DNA of 64,000 nucleotides from Candidatus Acidiferrales bacterium (GCA_035515795.1 DATJAY010000012.1:212532-276531); one strand, 5' to 3'; shown: positions 28,067 through 37,881, numbered from the stretch's first letter. The notes: a model not told the origin generated them from the letters alone. Made by a program: numbers and translations.

Positions 28067-29736
28067 ATTATCTGGTAACTGCCCGTAAATGGCGGCCCAT
28101 GCGGTTCGACGAAGTAACCGCTCAGGAGCATGTAACCGTCACCATGAGGAACGCGATAGTGCGGAATCGCATTGCCCATGCCTATCTGTTCAGCGGACCG
28201 AGCGGGGTCGGGAAGACGACCACCGCTCGCATCTTTGCCAAAGCGATAAACTGTCCCAATGTGAAAGACGGCGAGCCCTGCAACGAATGCGACGTCTGTA
28301 AAGAAATCACCGAAGGAAGAAGTCTCGATGTGATTGAAATTGACGGAGCTTCCAACCGCGGCATCGATGAGATAAGAGACTTGAGGGAATCCGTCAGGTA
28401 TTCGCCCTCCCGATTGAAATACAAAATCTACATCATAGATGAAGTGCATATGTTGACCAAGGAGGCGTTTAACGCATTGCTGAAGACGCTTGAAGAGCCT
28501 CCTCCCTATGCAATTTTCGTCCTTGCGACTACGGAACCGCACAAAGTTATCCCCACAATTCTTACACGCTGTCAGCGATTCGATTTCAAGAGAATCGAAA
28601 TAGAAAAGATAATCGGGCGGCTTCGTTTTATTGCAAAGGAGGAAAAAGTCTCCGTCGATGAAGAATCTTTCGTCACGATCGCAAAGAAGGGCGACGGGTC
28701 GATGCGCGATGCGCTGAGCATATTTGATCAGGTTGCTGCATTTTGCGGAAACGATATCAAGCATGAAGTGGTCGTAAGCGCTTTAAGTCTTGTAGATACC
28801 GAGCTCTTTTTTAGTTTGACAGATCTGATTAAGAAAAACGATTCGAAAGGTGCCGTCGAACTTGCGGCTCAAGTCATTTCCCGCGGATATGATCCGGTAG
28901 ATTTTCTCGAAGGGTTGTCGGAACATCTTCGCAACCTTCTCATCGCGTCTACGGCCGGTAAGGGCGATCTAATTGAGGCGTCCGAAGATCATCGTAAAAG
29001 ATATTTGGATGCTGCGTCTAAATTTGACGGGCTTGACTTGTTGAGACTTCTGAAAGTCACAAGTGAGGCGTTACAGCAGATAAAATATGTCTCGCAGCCG
29101 CGAATAAAGCTTGAGCTGACGCTGCTGCAGCTTGTTAACATGGAACGATCCGTCAAATTAAGCGAGCTTCTCCAACAGGTTGAAGAAATAAAAAAAAACT
29201 TGTCCCGGCGGGATCAGATAGGAAATAATGTAAGATCTTTTTCCGAACCTCCAGCTGCTGTCGGCGGGATAAATTACAGCAGGAAACAGGAGCCGGTCGC
29301 CAAGAATTTTGTTTTGAGAGAGCCGCGTTCAATCCCGGTGACCGGAGTCCGTAACCACGAACCGGGAATCCAGAGACCGGACAACCATGGTGCGCCCAGC
29401 GGCACTACCGTTTCTTTTCAAGAGATCACCGCCAGGTGGGAAGAACTATTGCAAGTCGTGAGGAAGGAAAGGATCGGAGTTTGGTCACAATTGATAAATT
29501 TGAAGCCGATCGGAATTAGAAGCGGCTGGCTGATGCTCGGCGCCCCTAACGAAGTTGTAATCGGAATGACCAAACCGTACAGGAATTATATACAGGACAC
29601 AATACAAAAGAACTTTGGAATGCGGGTCGCCATTGATTTTACAATAGTCTCAAACGAACAACCCGTCGAATCAGACGAAGACGATCCGTTAATAAAATAT
29701 CTGAAGGATGAATTCGGTGCCGAGCCTGTTGAGTGA
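28063..29736 (+). CDS. dnaX: DNA polymerase III subunit gamma/tau
   Basis: Clamp-loader ATPase. P-loop GPSGVGKTTTARIFAK, four zinc-binding cysteines (CPNVKDGEPCNECDVC), DEVHML Walker B and TLEEPP sensor region are all visible in the first 130 residues. AAA+ domains extend to about 370. The C-terminal region (about 380-557) is a shorter tau-like tail with a conserved block near 440-520. ATG overlaps the lon stop (ATGA), so the two are translationally coupled, which is an unusual pairing. No recR or ybaB follows. Confidence 0.95.
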   Translation: MNYLVTARKWRPMRFDEVTAQEHVTVTMRNAIVRNRIAHAYLFSGPSGVGKTTTARIFAKAINCPNVKDGEPCNECDVCKEITEGRSLDVIEIDGASNRGIDEIRDLRESVRYSPSRLKYKIYIIDEVHMLTKEAFNALLKTLEEPPPYAIFVLATTEPHKVIPTILTRCQRFDFKRIEIEKIIGRLRFIAKEEKVSVDEESFVTIAKKGDGSMRDALSIFDQVAAFCGNDIKHEVVVSALSLVDTELFFSLTDLIKKNDSKGAVELAAQVISRGYDPVDFLEGLSEHLRNLLIASTAGKGDLIEASEDHRKRYLDAASKFDGLDLLRLLKVTSEALQQIKYVSQPRIKLELTLLQLVNMERSVKLSELLQQVEEIKKNLSRRDQIGNNVRSFSEPPAAVGGINYSRKQEPVAKNFVLREPRSIPVTGVRNHEPGIQRPDNHGAPSGTTVSFQEITARWEELLQVVRKERIGVWSQLINLKPIGIRSGWLMLGAPNEVVIGMTKPYRNYIQDTIQKNFGMRVAIDFTIVSNEQPVESDEDDPLIKYLKDEFGAEPVE

Positions 29737-29877
29737 AAAATTTAGGATAGCTCATCGTAATAATTGACACATTTTTTAGGCTGTTGAATAATATCAGCGG
29801 AGAAATGCGAAATCCACTCGAATGGATTTGTTGTGAGAGCTGATGAATTCGAAAAAACGACAAAACAGGAGTCTAAT

Positions 29878-30960
29878 ATGATGAGCCCTAGAAAAAATGG
29901 GAACGGAGAATCACCCGCTCCTGATTTTTCACTTTTCGTTTCCCTTCTCGCTCTTGTTCTAATTTGTTTTTGTGCCCAAGAAATCAAAGCACAGGGGGAA
30001 GGGATCACGCTTGCAAAATATGCCAATGATTTCCTTGAAATCGGTGTGGGAGGAAGGGCGCTCGGCATGGGAAGCGCGTACACCGCCGTTGCGAACGATG
30101 TAACGTCGGGCTACTGGAATCCTGCGGGCTTATCAAAAGTGGAGTTTCCGGAAATAATCTTGATGCACGACCAGCGCTATGGCGACATCGTTAACTATAA
30201 TTACGGCGCCGGAGCTATCAAACTCTCAAATGACGAGACGGTGGGGTTAAGTGTCGTGGTGCTGAGCGTAAGCGGAGTCCCGAACACGCAATCGGCGGGG
30301 CTTGATCTCAATAATCAGCCGATTCCTCCGCAGTTCGCTAATATCGACAGCATGGTCAGGCTGGATAATACAAAAGTAACTTTTTTCGGTGAAACGGACT
30401 TCGCCTTGGTGGGAAGTTACGCGAAACGTTCAAGCGATAATTTTGCCTATGGCGGGAGTGTAAAATTGATTCGTCGCAGCATCAGCTCGACTTCCGGAAC
30501 GGGAATCGGCTTCGATGTAGGCGTGCTCTACAGCCCATTCACAAATTTAAACCTCGGTGCAAATTTACAGAATGCTACGACGACAGTCGTGGCATGGACC
30601 ACGGGGACGACGGAGGTTATGACTCCTACGCTTGCGACGGGAGCGGCTTATGGTCTTACGATGGGTTCATTCGTCGTAACACCCGCAGCTGATCTTCTTT
30701 TCAATATCGACAACATGCGGTCCGCTTCCATGGTGCATCTCGGTCCGCTCAGCGCCGATGCTCGCGTCGGTGCTGAGGCGAGCTACAAGAATGTCATCGC
30801 CATTCGGGCCGGATACAACGAGGTGAAACAATTTACAGTCGGGGCCGGGATCCATCTTCCGAAGCTCGAGATCGATTATGCTTTCGCAAAATTTTCCTCT
30901 TCGGACGCTCTTCCACCGACAAACCGCATTTCATTGAAGCTCGTGCTGGAAAATAATTAA
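29878..30960 (+). CDS. PorV/PorQ-family outer-membrane protein
   Basis: About 360 residues. After a positively charged N-terminus and a hydrophobic signal (LFVSLLALVLICFCAQEIKAQ), the mature part starts with the family hallmark FLEIGVGGRALGMGSAYTAVANDVTSGYWNPAGL. It then forms a FadL-like beta-barrel ending in a C-terminal strand. PorV proteins shuttle cargo of the type IX secretion system in Bacteroidota, but this UPF0164-like family is broad and no T9SS gene is in the window. AGGAG at 29868-29872 fixes the start at 29878; 15 further codons upstream are open. Confidence 0.85.
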   Translation: MMSPRKNGNGESPAPDFSLFVSLLALVLICFCAQEIKAQGEGITLAKYANDFLEIGVGGRALGMGSAYTAVANDVTSGYWNPAGLSKVEFPEIILMHDQRYGDIVNYNYGAGAIKLSNDETVGLSVVVLSVSGVPNTQSAGLDLNNQPIPPQFANIDSMVRLDNTKVTFFGETDFALVGSYAKRSSDNFAYGGSVKLIRRSISSTSGTGIGFDVGVLYSPFTNLNLGANLQNATTTVVAWTTGTTEVMTPTLATGAAYGLTMGSFVVTPAADLLFNIDNMRSASMVHLGPLSADARVGAEASYKNVIAIRAGYNEVKQFTVGAGIHLPKLEIDYAFAKFSSSDALPPTNRISLKLVLENN

Positions 30961-31009
30961 TGAAACGGCACAGTGGTTGCGCGGGAAGAACGAGTAGTCG
31001 CTAATCTTT

Positions 31010-31645
31010 TTGTTTGTGTCAGCCACGTCAGACCGCATCGTTAGCATTCTGATTGTCACTCTTCTTTTTATTTTCTGCTCTCGAAATGTCGAACACGTGA
31101 AGTTCAGTCCATCCGAGGCGAGAGATTACGTGCAGGAATTAGATGCTTCAAGATTGCAGAAGGACACCTTTTTGAAGTCCAGCCCTTCTTCACCTCTGAC
31201 CCCCGAGCAACGTACCGCTTTTCGACATCTTAAATACTATGCACCGAATCTTGATTTGGTTTTTCAGACGAGACTCGCCGACACCGGACACGAAACGCGG
31301 GCTGATATTCCAGCGACCGGTGGCGAGCTAAGACCCGCGCTGAGAGTCGGCGAATTCGAATTCGAAACGGCCGGAAGTAAATTTGTTCTTCACGTTTATA
31401 AGATGATCGGAGAAGATTCGGAAGAGCTTTTTCTGCCGTTCACCGATGAAACATGCGGCAGAACTTCTTATGCTGGCGGCAGGTATTTAGACCTCAAAGA
31501 GAACGAATCGGGAATCTACAGACTCGACTTCAATTATGCCTACAATCCTTATTGTGCCTACAGCCATAACTTCAGCTGCCCGATCGTGCCGCGAGAAAAT
31601 TATCTTGATGTCCCTATAGAGGCTGGTGAAGAGATGTTCAAATAG
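31010..31645 (+). CDS. DUF1684 protein, probable lipoprotein or exported
   Basis: 211 residues. The DUF1684 core is clear: ELFLPFTDETCGRTSYAGGRYLDL, then YRLDFNYAYNPYCAYSHNFSCPIVPRENYLDVPI (given in parts). A short hydrophobic N-terminus (IVSILIVTLLFIFCS) suggests export; the Cys there could be a weak lipobox. TTG at 31010 or GTG at 31016 may be the start. Biochemical function of DUF1684 is unknown to me. Confidence 0.8.
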   Translation: MFVSATSDRIVSILIVTLLFIFCSRNVEHVKFSPSEARDYVQELDASRLQKDTFLKSSPSSPLTPEQRTAFRHLKYYAPNLDLVFQTRLADTGHETRADIPATGGELRPALRVGEFEFETAGSKFVLHVYKMIGEDSEELFLPFTDETCGRTSYAGGRYLDLKENESGIYRLDFNYAYNPYCAYSHNFSCPIVPRENYLDVPIEAGEEMFK

Positions 31646-31872
31646 CTCCTCGCATCTTATTTCTTTTTAGGTGAGAGACGGGTGAAGCTCGATTCTGCAT
31701 GAGGAGCTGTCGTGTTGACTCCGTCATAAAGTGCACGGATATTTTCTACTTTTCCAGTTGACATAACCCTGATCATCTCTTATTTTTATACATAATTAAC
31801 CGGCCATGTCAGGAAACTGTCGGCACATAAACTAATTCCGAAATAGATCAATAACTAATGGAGGGCAAGAAA

Positions 31873-32760
31873 ATGAAAACGTTCTGGCTAATTACGTTTA
31901 TTCTTTCTATTACAGTCGCAACAGCTTGTGCGCAAGACATTATTGTTCTTAAGAGCGGGGTCGAGATCAAATCGAAGGTGATCGAAATAACTCCGACCGA
32001 AATCAAGTATAAGAGATTTGACAACCTTGATGGGCCGACTATAGTGATTGCGAAAACGGATGTAACGGTGATTAAGTATAAAAATGGAACTAAGGATGTG
32101 ATAAGCCCGGCCAATTCCACGAACAACGTCCAAAATGAGGGCAGCGGGACCGGGGGAGCAACAAACTCCAGCAGCAATACTGTCAGCAGCACAGGCAGCC
32201 ATCAAGGCGGCGGGGTTGCGGGTTCAATTTCCGGAGGAACCAGTTTATACTTTATGCCGCTTGGGTTTCTCGAGTTTGGTCCGGTGTTCGGCGCAGACTT
32301 TGCGTCAGACCCAAACTTGACGATCGGTGGTCATCTGCGGATTCCATCTCTAGGGTTGTTAACATATGCTGTCACCACTAACGATGATGGGGACGCGGCT
32401 GACAAGATGAGCGGATTGGGAATCGGTGCAGATATAAAATATTATTCGGAATCTGTAAGAAACGGTTTCTACTTCGGCGGGCTCTTGGAATATTTGTGGG
32501 GAACAGCGACATATTATCAAGGAGGTTTTGACGAGTACAGAAACAGTACCACTTTCATGGTGATGGCCTGTAATTGTGGTTACAAGTTTGGACTCTCACG
32601 GAGTGTCTATATAAATCTCGGCGGAACGTTGGGAGCTGCTGTTCCTGTAGCCCATGACCAAACCGTTCATCCTAACGATCCAACCAACCTAAACAATTGG
32701 AATGACCCTAACACAACAATATTCGGGATGCTTGATTTGACATTCGGAATAAACCTGTGA
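31873..32760 (+). CDS. Secreted protein with SH3-like N-terminal segment and beta-barrel-like C-terminus
   Basis: 295 residues from the ATG at 31873, preceded by GGAGGG at 31860-31865. Signal peptide MKTFWLITFILSITVATACAQ. The first 60 mature residues (DIIVLKSGVEIKSKVIEIT ... YKRFDNLDGP) follow a pattern common in uncharacterised Bacteroidota surface proteins. A Ser/Asn/Gly linker near 95-125 precedes a region of alternating aromatic strands with FYFGGLLEYLWG that could be an outer-membrane barrel. No enzyme motif. Function unknown. Confidence 0.7.
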   Translation: MKTFWLITFILSITVATACAQDIIVLKSGVEIKSKVIEITPTEIKYKRFDNLDGPTIVIAKTDVTVIKYKNGTKDVISPANSTNNVQNEGSGTGGATNSSSNTVSSTGSHQGGGVAGSISGGTSLYFMPLGFLEFGPVFGADFASDPNLTIGGHLRIPSLGLLTYAVTTNDDGDAADKMSGLGIGADIKYYSESVRNGFYFGGLLEYLWGTATYYQGGFDEYRNSTTFMVMACNCGYKFGLSRSVYINLGGTLGAAVPVAHDQTVHPNDPTNLNNWNDPNTTIFGMLDLTFGINL

Positions 32761-33239
32761 TCGGATGAAAGACAAATCGGCGAGGAGTCTGACAAATATT
32801 CTTCGCTGATTCTCCAACGTGTTGACAGCTTGCTGCTTTAGCGGACATCTGCCGTTGACAGATCGGAGGCGGTTTCATCCGCCTCCGATCTTTTTTGAGC
32901 TTGGCAGAATTCACAATACGTACTTCACCGGCTGAATCCGGTTAATGCGGCTGGAATGCTTTTGATTCCGGGATATTGTATAACCATTTCCGGCTGCGCA
33001 CTTCTTAAACCTTTCGCAATACTCCCTTCGTTTATGTCACCAACGGATACCATCATAGTATTCAGATAAATAAACTTCGACCTCATTCGCCGATGGCATT
33101 TTAGAAATCTTTTGTAACAAAACATCGCAGAATGCGAAGAATAGGAAAGGAACCTCATTGCACACGACAAGAGAGAGACATTGGAATAACTTGATGAAGT
33201 ATATGCAAAAAATGGTAAGCAAGTATTAGATTTAGTAAC
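32761..33239 (+). other. Intergenic region with terminator
   Basis: 479 bases. It contains the strong terminator at 32860-32896 and otherwise no gene with codon use or motifs I can support. Confidence 0.55.
32860..32896 (+). terminator. Strong Rho-independent terminator
   Basis: A perfect 13-bp stem (32860-32872 with 32879-32891), a 6-base loop TTTCAT and a T-run to 32896. It ends transcription 100 bases after the preceding gene. Confidence 0.93.
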
Positions 33240-35366
33240 ATGCGAATAAATTTCAGGAATAGTCTATATCTTATTTCTGCCGGAGCAATCGCGGTCGTTC
33301 TGCTCATCTACGACTGGATTCGAATTACGATCAGTCTGGAAGATCCGGTTTTGAACACCCTTCGTGATCTATTCTCGATTATCGCATTCGTATTTCTTTA
33401 TGCGGTGGTAAACTCGTGGAGAGACAAGAAGCAGCTCAAGCCGCTCGAGTCTCTGCGCAGGCTTGTGGCTTACGGATTCTTTTCCGCCGCTATAATTTCC
33501 ACCTGGGGAATAATCCTGGAGAACAAGGGAAATGTTTCGGGCAAATTTGTGCCTCAGAACATTATGCAGCTTCTTGCGACCACAGCATTCGCGTTCGGGA
33601 TATGTACTTTCGTGATGATCCTCTTGATCTACATGGCGGGAATCATATACATAAAGCCGGATAAAAAAGTAAGACGCAGATTCGAATTCTTCATAGGATT
33701 TGCGATTGCTTCTGCGGTTCTCAGCGCATTCAAAGCTTCAACTTTTATGGGCACCCTTGCTGAGATTGCTTTCGTAATTGCAATTGTTATTTCAGTCTTC
33801 CATATCGTCAGCATGAACTGGATCGTGTTCCTGTCACGCAAGGAAAAGTACAAATCACTAGCCCATTCTTTCTTCCTGATAGTTTTGTTCGGCTACTCAT
33901 TTGCCTCTATCGGTCCGGCTGATCTGGCCGGAGGAGTGCTGCAGTTTTTTAGCGTTCCCATGCAGGAGTTTTCAAAAACCGTTTTTCTATTCCTGACTAT
34001 TTATTTTTCGTTGGCGTTTATCGTGACCACGTTCCACATCCCGACGTCAGGCGTTTTTGAGAAAAAGAAACGTGAGCTTGACTCTTATCAAAACCTTAGC
34101 AAGGTGATCACAAACGTGATGGATACCTCCGAGGTTCTCAACAATACGGTGTCGGTTGTCGGAACCGTTACCCAGGCCAACAAGGTGTGGATTGAGCTCA
34201 TATCGGAAAATAAGAACTCCGGACTGGCCGATTTGAATGGTGAGGTCCAAGATGGTACGAAGAAGTCCGAGAAAGATGGTCATCGCGATTCGAGGGATAG
34301 TTTCAATATCAGTGCGACATACCGGACGAGTCAATACGAGCTCTCCGCCTTTGATTTTGACAAAGTCCGTGACGTCGTCTGCACAGCGAACAGAATAATA
34401 ATTCAGGATGCCGACGATTTTGCAAAGTACGAACTGAAGGATTTTCCAGCGAAGTCGCTCATGGCGGTACCTCTGGCTGCCCACGATGAATCCGTGGGAA
34501 TTCTCTACGTTACTAATGACATGCCATATGCATTTGACGAGGAGGAGATTTCTACGGTAAGCGCATTCGCGGACACGGCAGCTGTCGCGATACAGAATTC
34601 TCTTCTATTCACTAAGTCAATTGAAAATGAACGGCTCCAGCACGAAATGCGCATCGCCCACGAGATGCAGCTGAAACTCCTCCCGACTCGTTTCCCGAGC
34701 ACCGAGAAATTCGAGACCGATTTTCTCGCATTCCCCGCATTCGAAGTCGGAGGAGATTACATAGACTTTCTCGAGATTGACGACCGCAGATTTGCATTCA
34801 CCGTCGGCGATGTTTCCGGAAAAGGAACATCCGCGGCATTTTATATGGCTTATTTGAAAGGAGTGTTTCAATCACGTTCTGCTTCGGCAAAATCGCCTGC
34901 CGAATTTATGGTGGCTGCGAATGAAGCGGTAGAAAACACGCTTCAGAAAAATTCCTTCATAACTTTAATCTATGGCATGCTCGACTCACAGACCGGCGAG
35001 GTCACTCTGGCGCGCGCGGGACATACGCCTGCAGTGTTGATAACCGGCGGCAGCATCGAACTTATCAAATCATCGGGCTCGGCGCTTGGAATTGAGCGGC
35101 CGGATGATTTTCAAAAGCATATCGAAGAAGAAAAGATTAGTCTCAGATCTGGAGATACGCTGGTCTTTTACACAGACGGCGTCACCGATCAGAGAGATCC
35201 GGACGGGAATGAATTTGGCGAAGAAAGGTTTTATGATTTATTGAAAACACTCAGCGCCGGAACTGCGACGGAAATAAAGGGAGGCATTATCCGCGCTTTG
35301 GCAGAATTTTCACAGGGCACAGATGCAGTTGACGATACAACTGTATTAATCTTGAAGTGGAAATGA
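33240..35366 (+). CDS. Membrane PP2C (SpoIIE/RsbU-type) phosphatase with GAF domain
   Basis: 708 residues. About eight hydrophobic helices (1-270) form a membrane sensor. A GAF domain (about 285-455: VAVPL-like MAVPLAAHDESVGILYVTN) is followed by a PP2C-type phosphatase (about 480-708) with EVGGDYIDF, GDVSGKGTSAAFYMAY and FYTDGVTDQRDPDG, the metal-binding aspartates of RsbU. It is expected to dephosphorylate the STAS protein encoded directly downstream. First gene of a four-gene partner-switching group. Confidence 0.9.
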   Translation: MRINFRNSLYLISAGAIAVVLLIYDWIRITISLEDPVLNTLRDLFSIIAFVFLYAVVNSWRDKKQLKPLESLRRLVAYGFFSAAIISTWGIILENKGNVSGKFVPQNIMQLLATTAFAFGICTFVMILLIYMAGIIYIKPDKKVRRRFEFFIGFAIASAVLSAFKASTFMGTLAEIAFVIAIVISVFHIVSMNWIVFLSRKEKYKSLAHSFFLIVLFGYSFASIGPADLAGGVLQFFSVPMQEFSKTVFLFLTIYFSLAFIVTTFHIPTSGVFEKKKRELDSYQNLSKVITNVMDTSEVLNNTVSVVGTVTQANKVWIELISENKNSGLADLNGEVQDGTKKSEKDGHRDSRDSFNISATYRTSQYELSAFDFDKVRDVVCTANRIIIQDADDFAKYELKDFPAKSLMAVPLAAHDESVGILYVTNDMPYAFDEEEISTVSAFADTAAVAIQNSLLFTKSIENERLQHEMRIAHEMQLKLLPTRFPSTEKFETDFLAFPAFEVGGDYIDFLEIDDRRFAFTVGDVSGKGTSAAFYMAYLKGVFQSRSASAKSPAEFMVAANEAVENTLQKNSFITLIYGMLDSQTGEVTLARAGHTPAVLITGGSIELIKSSGSALGIERPDDFQKHIEEEKISLRSGDTLVFYTDGVTDQRDPDGNEFGEERFYDLLKTLSAGTATEIKGGIIRALAEFSQGTDAVDDTTVLILKWK

Positions 35367-35408
35367 GTATTAGAAAGCAGAAATATTTCAGCAAAGTTGG
35401 AGGAAGTA

Positions 35409-35759
35409 ATGAACGAATTTAAAGTGCTGACTAAAGATTCAGGCAATGCGGTTGTCATGGAGCTTCATGGGTTTCTTGACGCTCATACCGCGCCTGAGCT
35501 TGAAAAAAGTTTTACAGAACTCATCGGCGAAGGAAAATTTAACATCGTGGTGAACTTTGACAGCTTGAATTATATATCAAGTGCCGGTCTTGGAGTTTTC
35601 ATGGCGTATATCGACGAGATACGCAGCAAACACGGAGATATCAAGCTGACCAACATGCAGCAGAAAGTCTATCATGTGTTCGACCTCCTCGGGTTTCCAT
35701 TCCTTTATGAAATTTACAAGGATCAGGATGAAGCGTTGAAGAAATTTTCTGCTCAATGA
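35409..35759 (+). CDS. STAS-domain anti-sigma-factor antagonist
   Basis: 116 residues, one STAS domain. The phosphorylation-site block is NYISSAGLGVFMAY; the serine following YIS is the expected kinase target. GGAGGAAG at 35399-35406 fixes the start at ATG 35409 rather than the TTG at 35397. In partner switching the unphosphorylated form binds the HATPase kinase encoded next door and frees its target. Thirty bases separate it from that gene. Confidence 0.9.
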   Translation: MNEFKVLTKDSGNAVVMELHGFLDAHTAPELEKSFTELIGEGKFNIVVNFDSLNYISSAGLGVFMAYIDEIRSKHGDIKLTNMQQKVYHVFDLLGFPFLYEIYKDQDEALKKFSAQ

Positions 35760-35789
35760 CATTGACGAGAAATAATTTCGTGAGATATT

Positions 35790-36245
35790 TTGAAAAAATT
35801 AGATAAAATAGAGGACTCGAGAATATTCAAGAGCACAACGACTGCTCTCTCGGATGTCCGTGAGTTTGTCAACCAGCACGCGATCGATTTCGGTTTCGGT
35901 GACAAGGAGATTTCCGAAATAACGCTTGCCGTCGATGAGGCGTGCACGAACGTGATCAAACACGCGTATAAGGGAAACCCCGAAGCGAAATTTGAAGTCA
36001 GGATATTGGGAAGCGGAACTGAATTCGAAATTGTCGTTCGCGATTGGGGAACGGGCTTCAACCCGGAGAAAGTCCCTGTCCCGAACATAAGAGACAGAAT
36101 GAAAAAGCACAAAGCAGGCGGACTGGGAATTTTTCTGATGCGAAAGCTGATGGATACGGTAGAATACCACGTCGAAGATTCGGCTCACGGAAATAGTGAT
36201 GCCGTAAATGAAGTCCGGCTTGTGCGGTATTTGAGGAAGGAATAA
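35790..36245 (+). CDS. Anti-sigma-factor-type serine kinase (HATPase_c, RsbW-like)
   Basis: 151 residues with the GHKL ATP-binding fold: VDEACTNVIKHAYKG (N box), VRDWGTGFNP (G1) and GGLGIFLMRKLMD (G2). No histidine-phosphotransfer domain is present, so it is a stand-alone RsbW-type Ser/Thr kinase that phosphorylates a STAS partner. TTG start. Its target, a sigma factor or another output protein, is not encoded in the group. The only sigma factor nearby (40273) has its own membrane anti-sigma. Confidence 0.88.
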   Translation: MKKLDKIEDSRIFKSTTTALSDVREFVNQHAIDFGFGDKEISEITLAVDEACTNVIKHAYKGNPEAKFEVRILGSGTEFEIVVRDWGTGFNPEKVPVPNIRDRMKKHKAGGLGIFLMRKLMDTVEYHVEDSAHGNSDAVNEVRLVRYLRKE

Positions 36246-36296
36246 TCATAAATTAGTCCAGGGTTCTAAATCTTGAGTTTTCACGGAGGCATTCTT

Positions 36297-37553
36297 TTGA
36301 GCAACGATCAGGTCATTGAGTTGACTTCGCTAATTGAGACTGCGAAAATTCTGAATTCCTCCTTGGACTACAAGTTTATTTTAAACCACATCATGCTTGC
36401 TTCAATGGGGAAGCTTGTTGTCTCAAAGAGCGCCGCGTTTGTTAATCTCTTCTCTTCAACAGCGAGCGACAGGAATCTGCTGAAACTGTCAAAGGGTATA
36501 GTGCTGGAGAAGGATATCCTTGCGAAGCTGTTGGAACTTGGCTTTGAAGGATCGGTTGGAGCGGCCCAGGAGGATGGGAGTCGTGATCCGCTTGATTCGT
36601 CTCCGAGCGCGCATGAGGATCTTCGGAAAATGTTGGCCGCGGCAGGAGTCGGCAGAGTTTTTCCAATTCGGAGTTCGCATCATCTCTTCGGGTATTTGCT
36701 TATCGGCAAAAAGCTGCTGGGCGGTGAATTTACACCTGCAGAGGTAGAATTCGTTTCGACTCTGTGTAATATCGCGACCATGGCCATAGACAACGCGCGA
36801 TTGTTTGAAGAATCGTTGGCAAAGCAGCGGCTCGAAGAGGAACTGAATCTCGCGCGTACTATCCAAGAAAAACTCCTTCCGAAAGAAATGCCTGAGTTCC
36901 CCGGCTGCACCGTAAGCGCGTTTCACGTCCCGACAAAGCAGGTGGGTGGTGATTATTTCGATGTGATACGTCTCAGCGATCGTTTGCTGTGCGTCGCAAT
37001 AGCGGACGTATCGGGCAAGGGATTCCCAGCCGCGCTACTCATGGCGAACCTGCAGTCCGCCTTCCGTGCCTTAGTAACCTCAGGACTGCAGATTGCCGAG
37101 GTTTGTGAGAAGCTTAACCAAATCGTTTATGGAAATACCGAATCCGATAAGTTCATAACATTTTTTGCCGCGATTTACGATTCCAAGAATAGAGTATTGC
37201 GGTATGTTAACGCGGGTCATAACTATCCGTTTGTGATAAAATCTGACCGCAAAGTCAATAGGCTCGACAAAGGCGGCATTATGCTCGGGGTAATGGAAGA
37301 CATCACATATGAAACAGGTGAAGAAAAAGTGGGAAGCGGAGATTTGGTCTATCTATTTACAGATGGGGTGTGTGAGGCGATGAATTCCAGGGAGGAACAA
37401 TTTACGGAAGAAAAATTGGAAGAGATATTGGTTATTAATTCATCGAGCGTACCCGCGGACATCTTGAAAGTGGTTCGGAATAAAGTTGCATCTTTTGTCG
37501 GTGATGCACCTCAGAGTGATGACATCACTCAGGTTTGTGTGAAATTTCTTTAG
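36297..37553 (+). CDS. Cytoplasmic PP2C (RsbU-type) phosphatase with GAF domain
   Basis: 418 residues. A GAF domain (about 10-175) precedes a short helix with LEEELNLARTIQEKLLP and a PP2C-type phosphatase with QVGGDYFDV, ADVSGKGFPAALLMA and FTDGVCEAMNSRE. GGAGG at 36285-36289 is 7 bases before a TTG at 36297, so that start is preferred to the TTG at 36273. It lacks the membrane part of the first phosphatase, so the two probably respond to outside and inside signals and act on the same STAS protein. Confidence 0.88.
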   Translation: MSNDQVIELTSLIETAKILNSSLDYKFILNHIMLASMGKLVVSKSAAFVNLFSSTASDRNLLKLSKGIVLEKDILAKLLELGFEGSVGAAQEDGSRDPLDSSPSAHEDLRKMLAAAGVGRVFPIRSSHHLFGYLLIGKKLLGGEFTPAEVEFVSTLCNIATMAIDNARLFEESLAKQRLEEELNLARTIQEKLLPKEMPEFPGCTVSAFHVPTKQVGGDYFDVIRLSDRLLCVAIADVSGKGFPAALLMANLQSAFRALVTSGLQIAEVCEKLNQIVYGNTESDKFITFFAAIYDSKNRVLRYVNAGHNYPFVIKSDRKVNRLDKGGIMLGVMEDITYETGEEKVGSGDLVYLFTDGVCEAMNSREEQFTEEKLEEILVINSSSVPADILKVVRNKVASFVGDAPQSDDITQVCVKFL

Positions 37554-37881
37554 AGATTCTCTTTCCCGAAGGGAGCCATCTCAAACTAATCATCAACGTC
37601 TGTTTGCCGACGAATCCTTCGCTTAGCTATGCTTGAATCCGTATAAGAGAAGGCGTGGGGCTTGTTTCCCTAAGCGGGAACTCAGGAACGGGCAAAAACA
37701 TTATGAGGGCGGTAAACCAGAACGGATTTGATGCGTCAAACCCAGAGCACGTCCAGTTGAGTGGTTCTTTCTAAAATCTTCGGCAATCTCTGCAAGCCAC
37801 TTTGGTAGCCAGATCTAGACATGATCTCGGCCTTGCAGAGAATCCCCCGGAAAAAAACGCTCCTGGAGGAGAGGGTAGTCC
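37554..37881 (+). other. Intergenic region with nested hairpin
   Basis: 328 bases between the partner-switching group and the GT9 gene. It holds the structured element at 37788-37840. A 23-codon frame around 37702 is too short to support as a gene. Confidence 0.5.
37788..37840 (+). other. Nested inverted repeats before the GT9 gene
   Basis: CTCTGCAAG (37788-37796) pairs perfectly with CTTGCAGAG (37832-37840); inside lies AGATC-N7-GATCT (37811-37827). The RNA would fold as one arm with an inner hairpin 42 bases upstream of the GT9 start. No T-run follows, so it is not a simple terminator. Confidence 0.4.

Noticed and set aside
27721-28764. 347-codon open frame on the minus strand
   Set aside because: Antisense to the ends of lon and dnaX, with no recognised family; a codon-bias shadow.
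31644-31708. Inverted repeat AGCTCCTC/GAGGAGCT after the DUF1684 gene as a terminator
   Set aside because: The loop is about 50 bases and no T-run follows the second arm.
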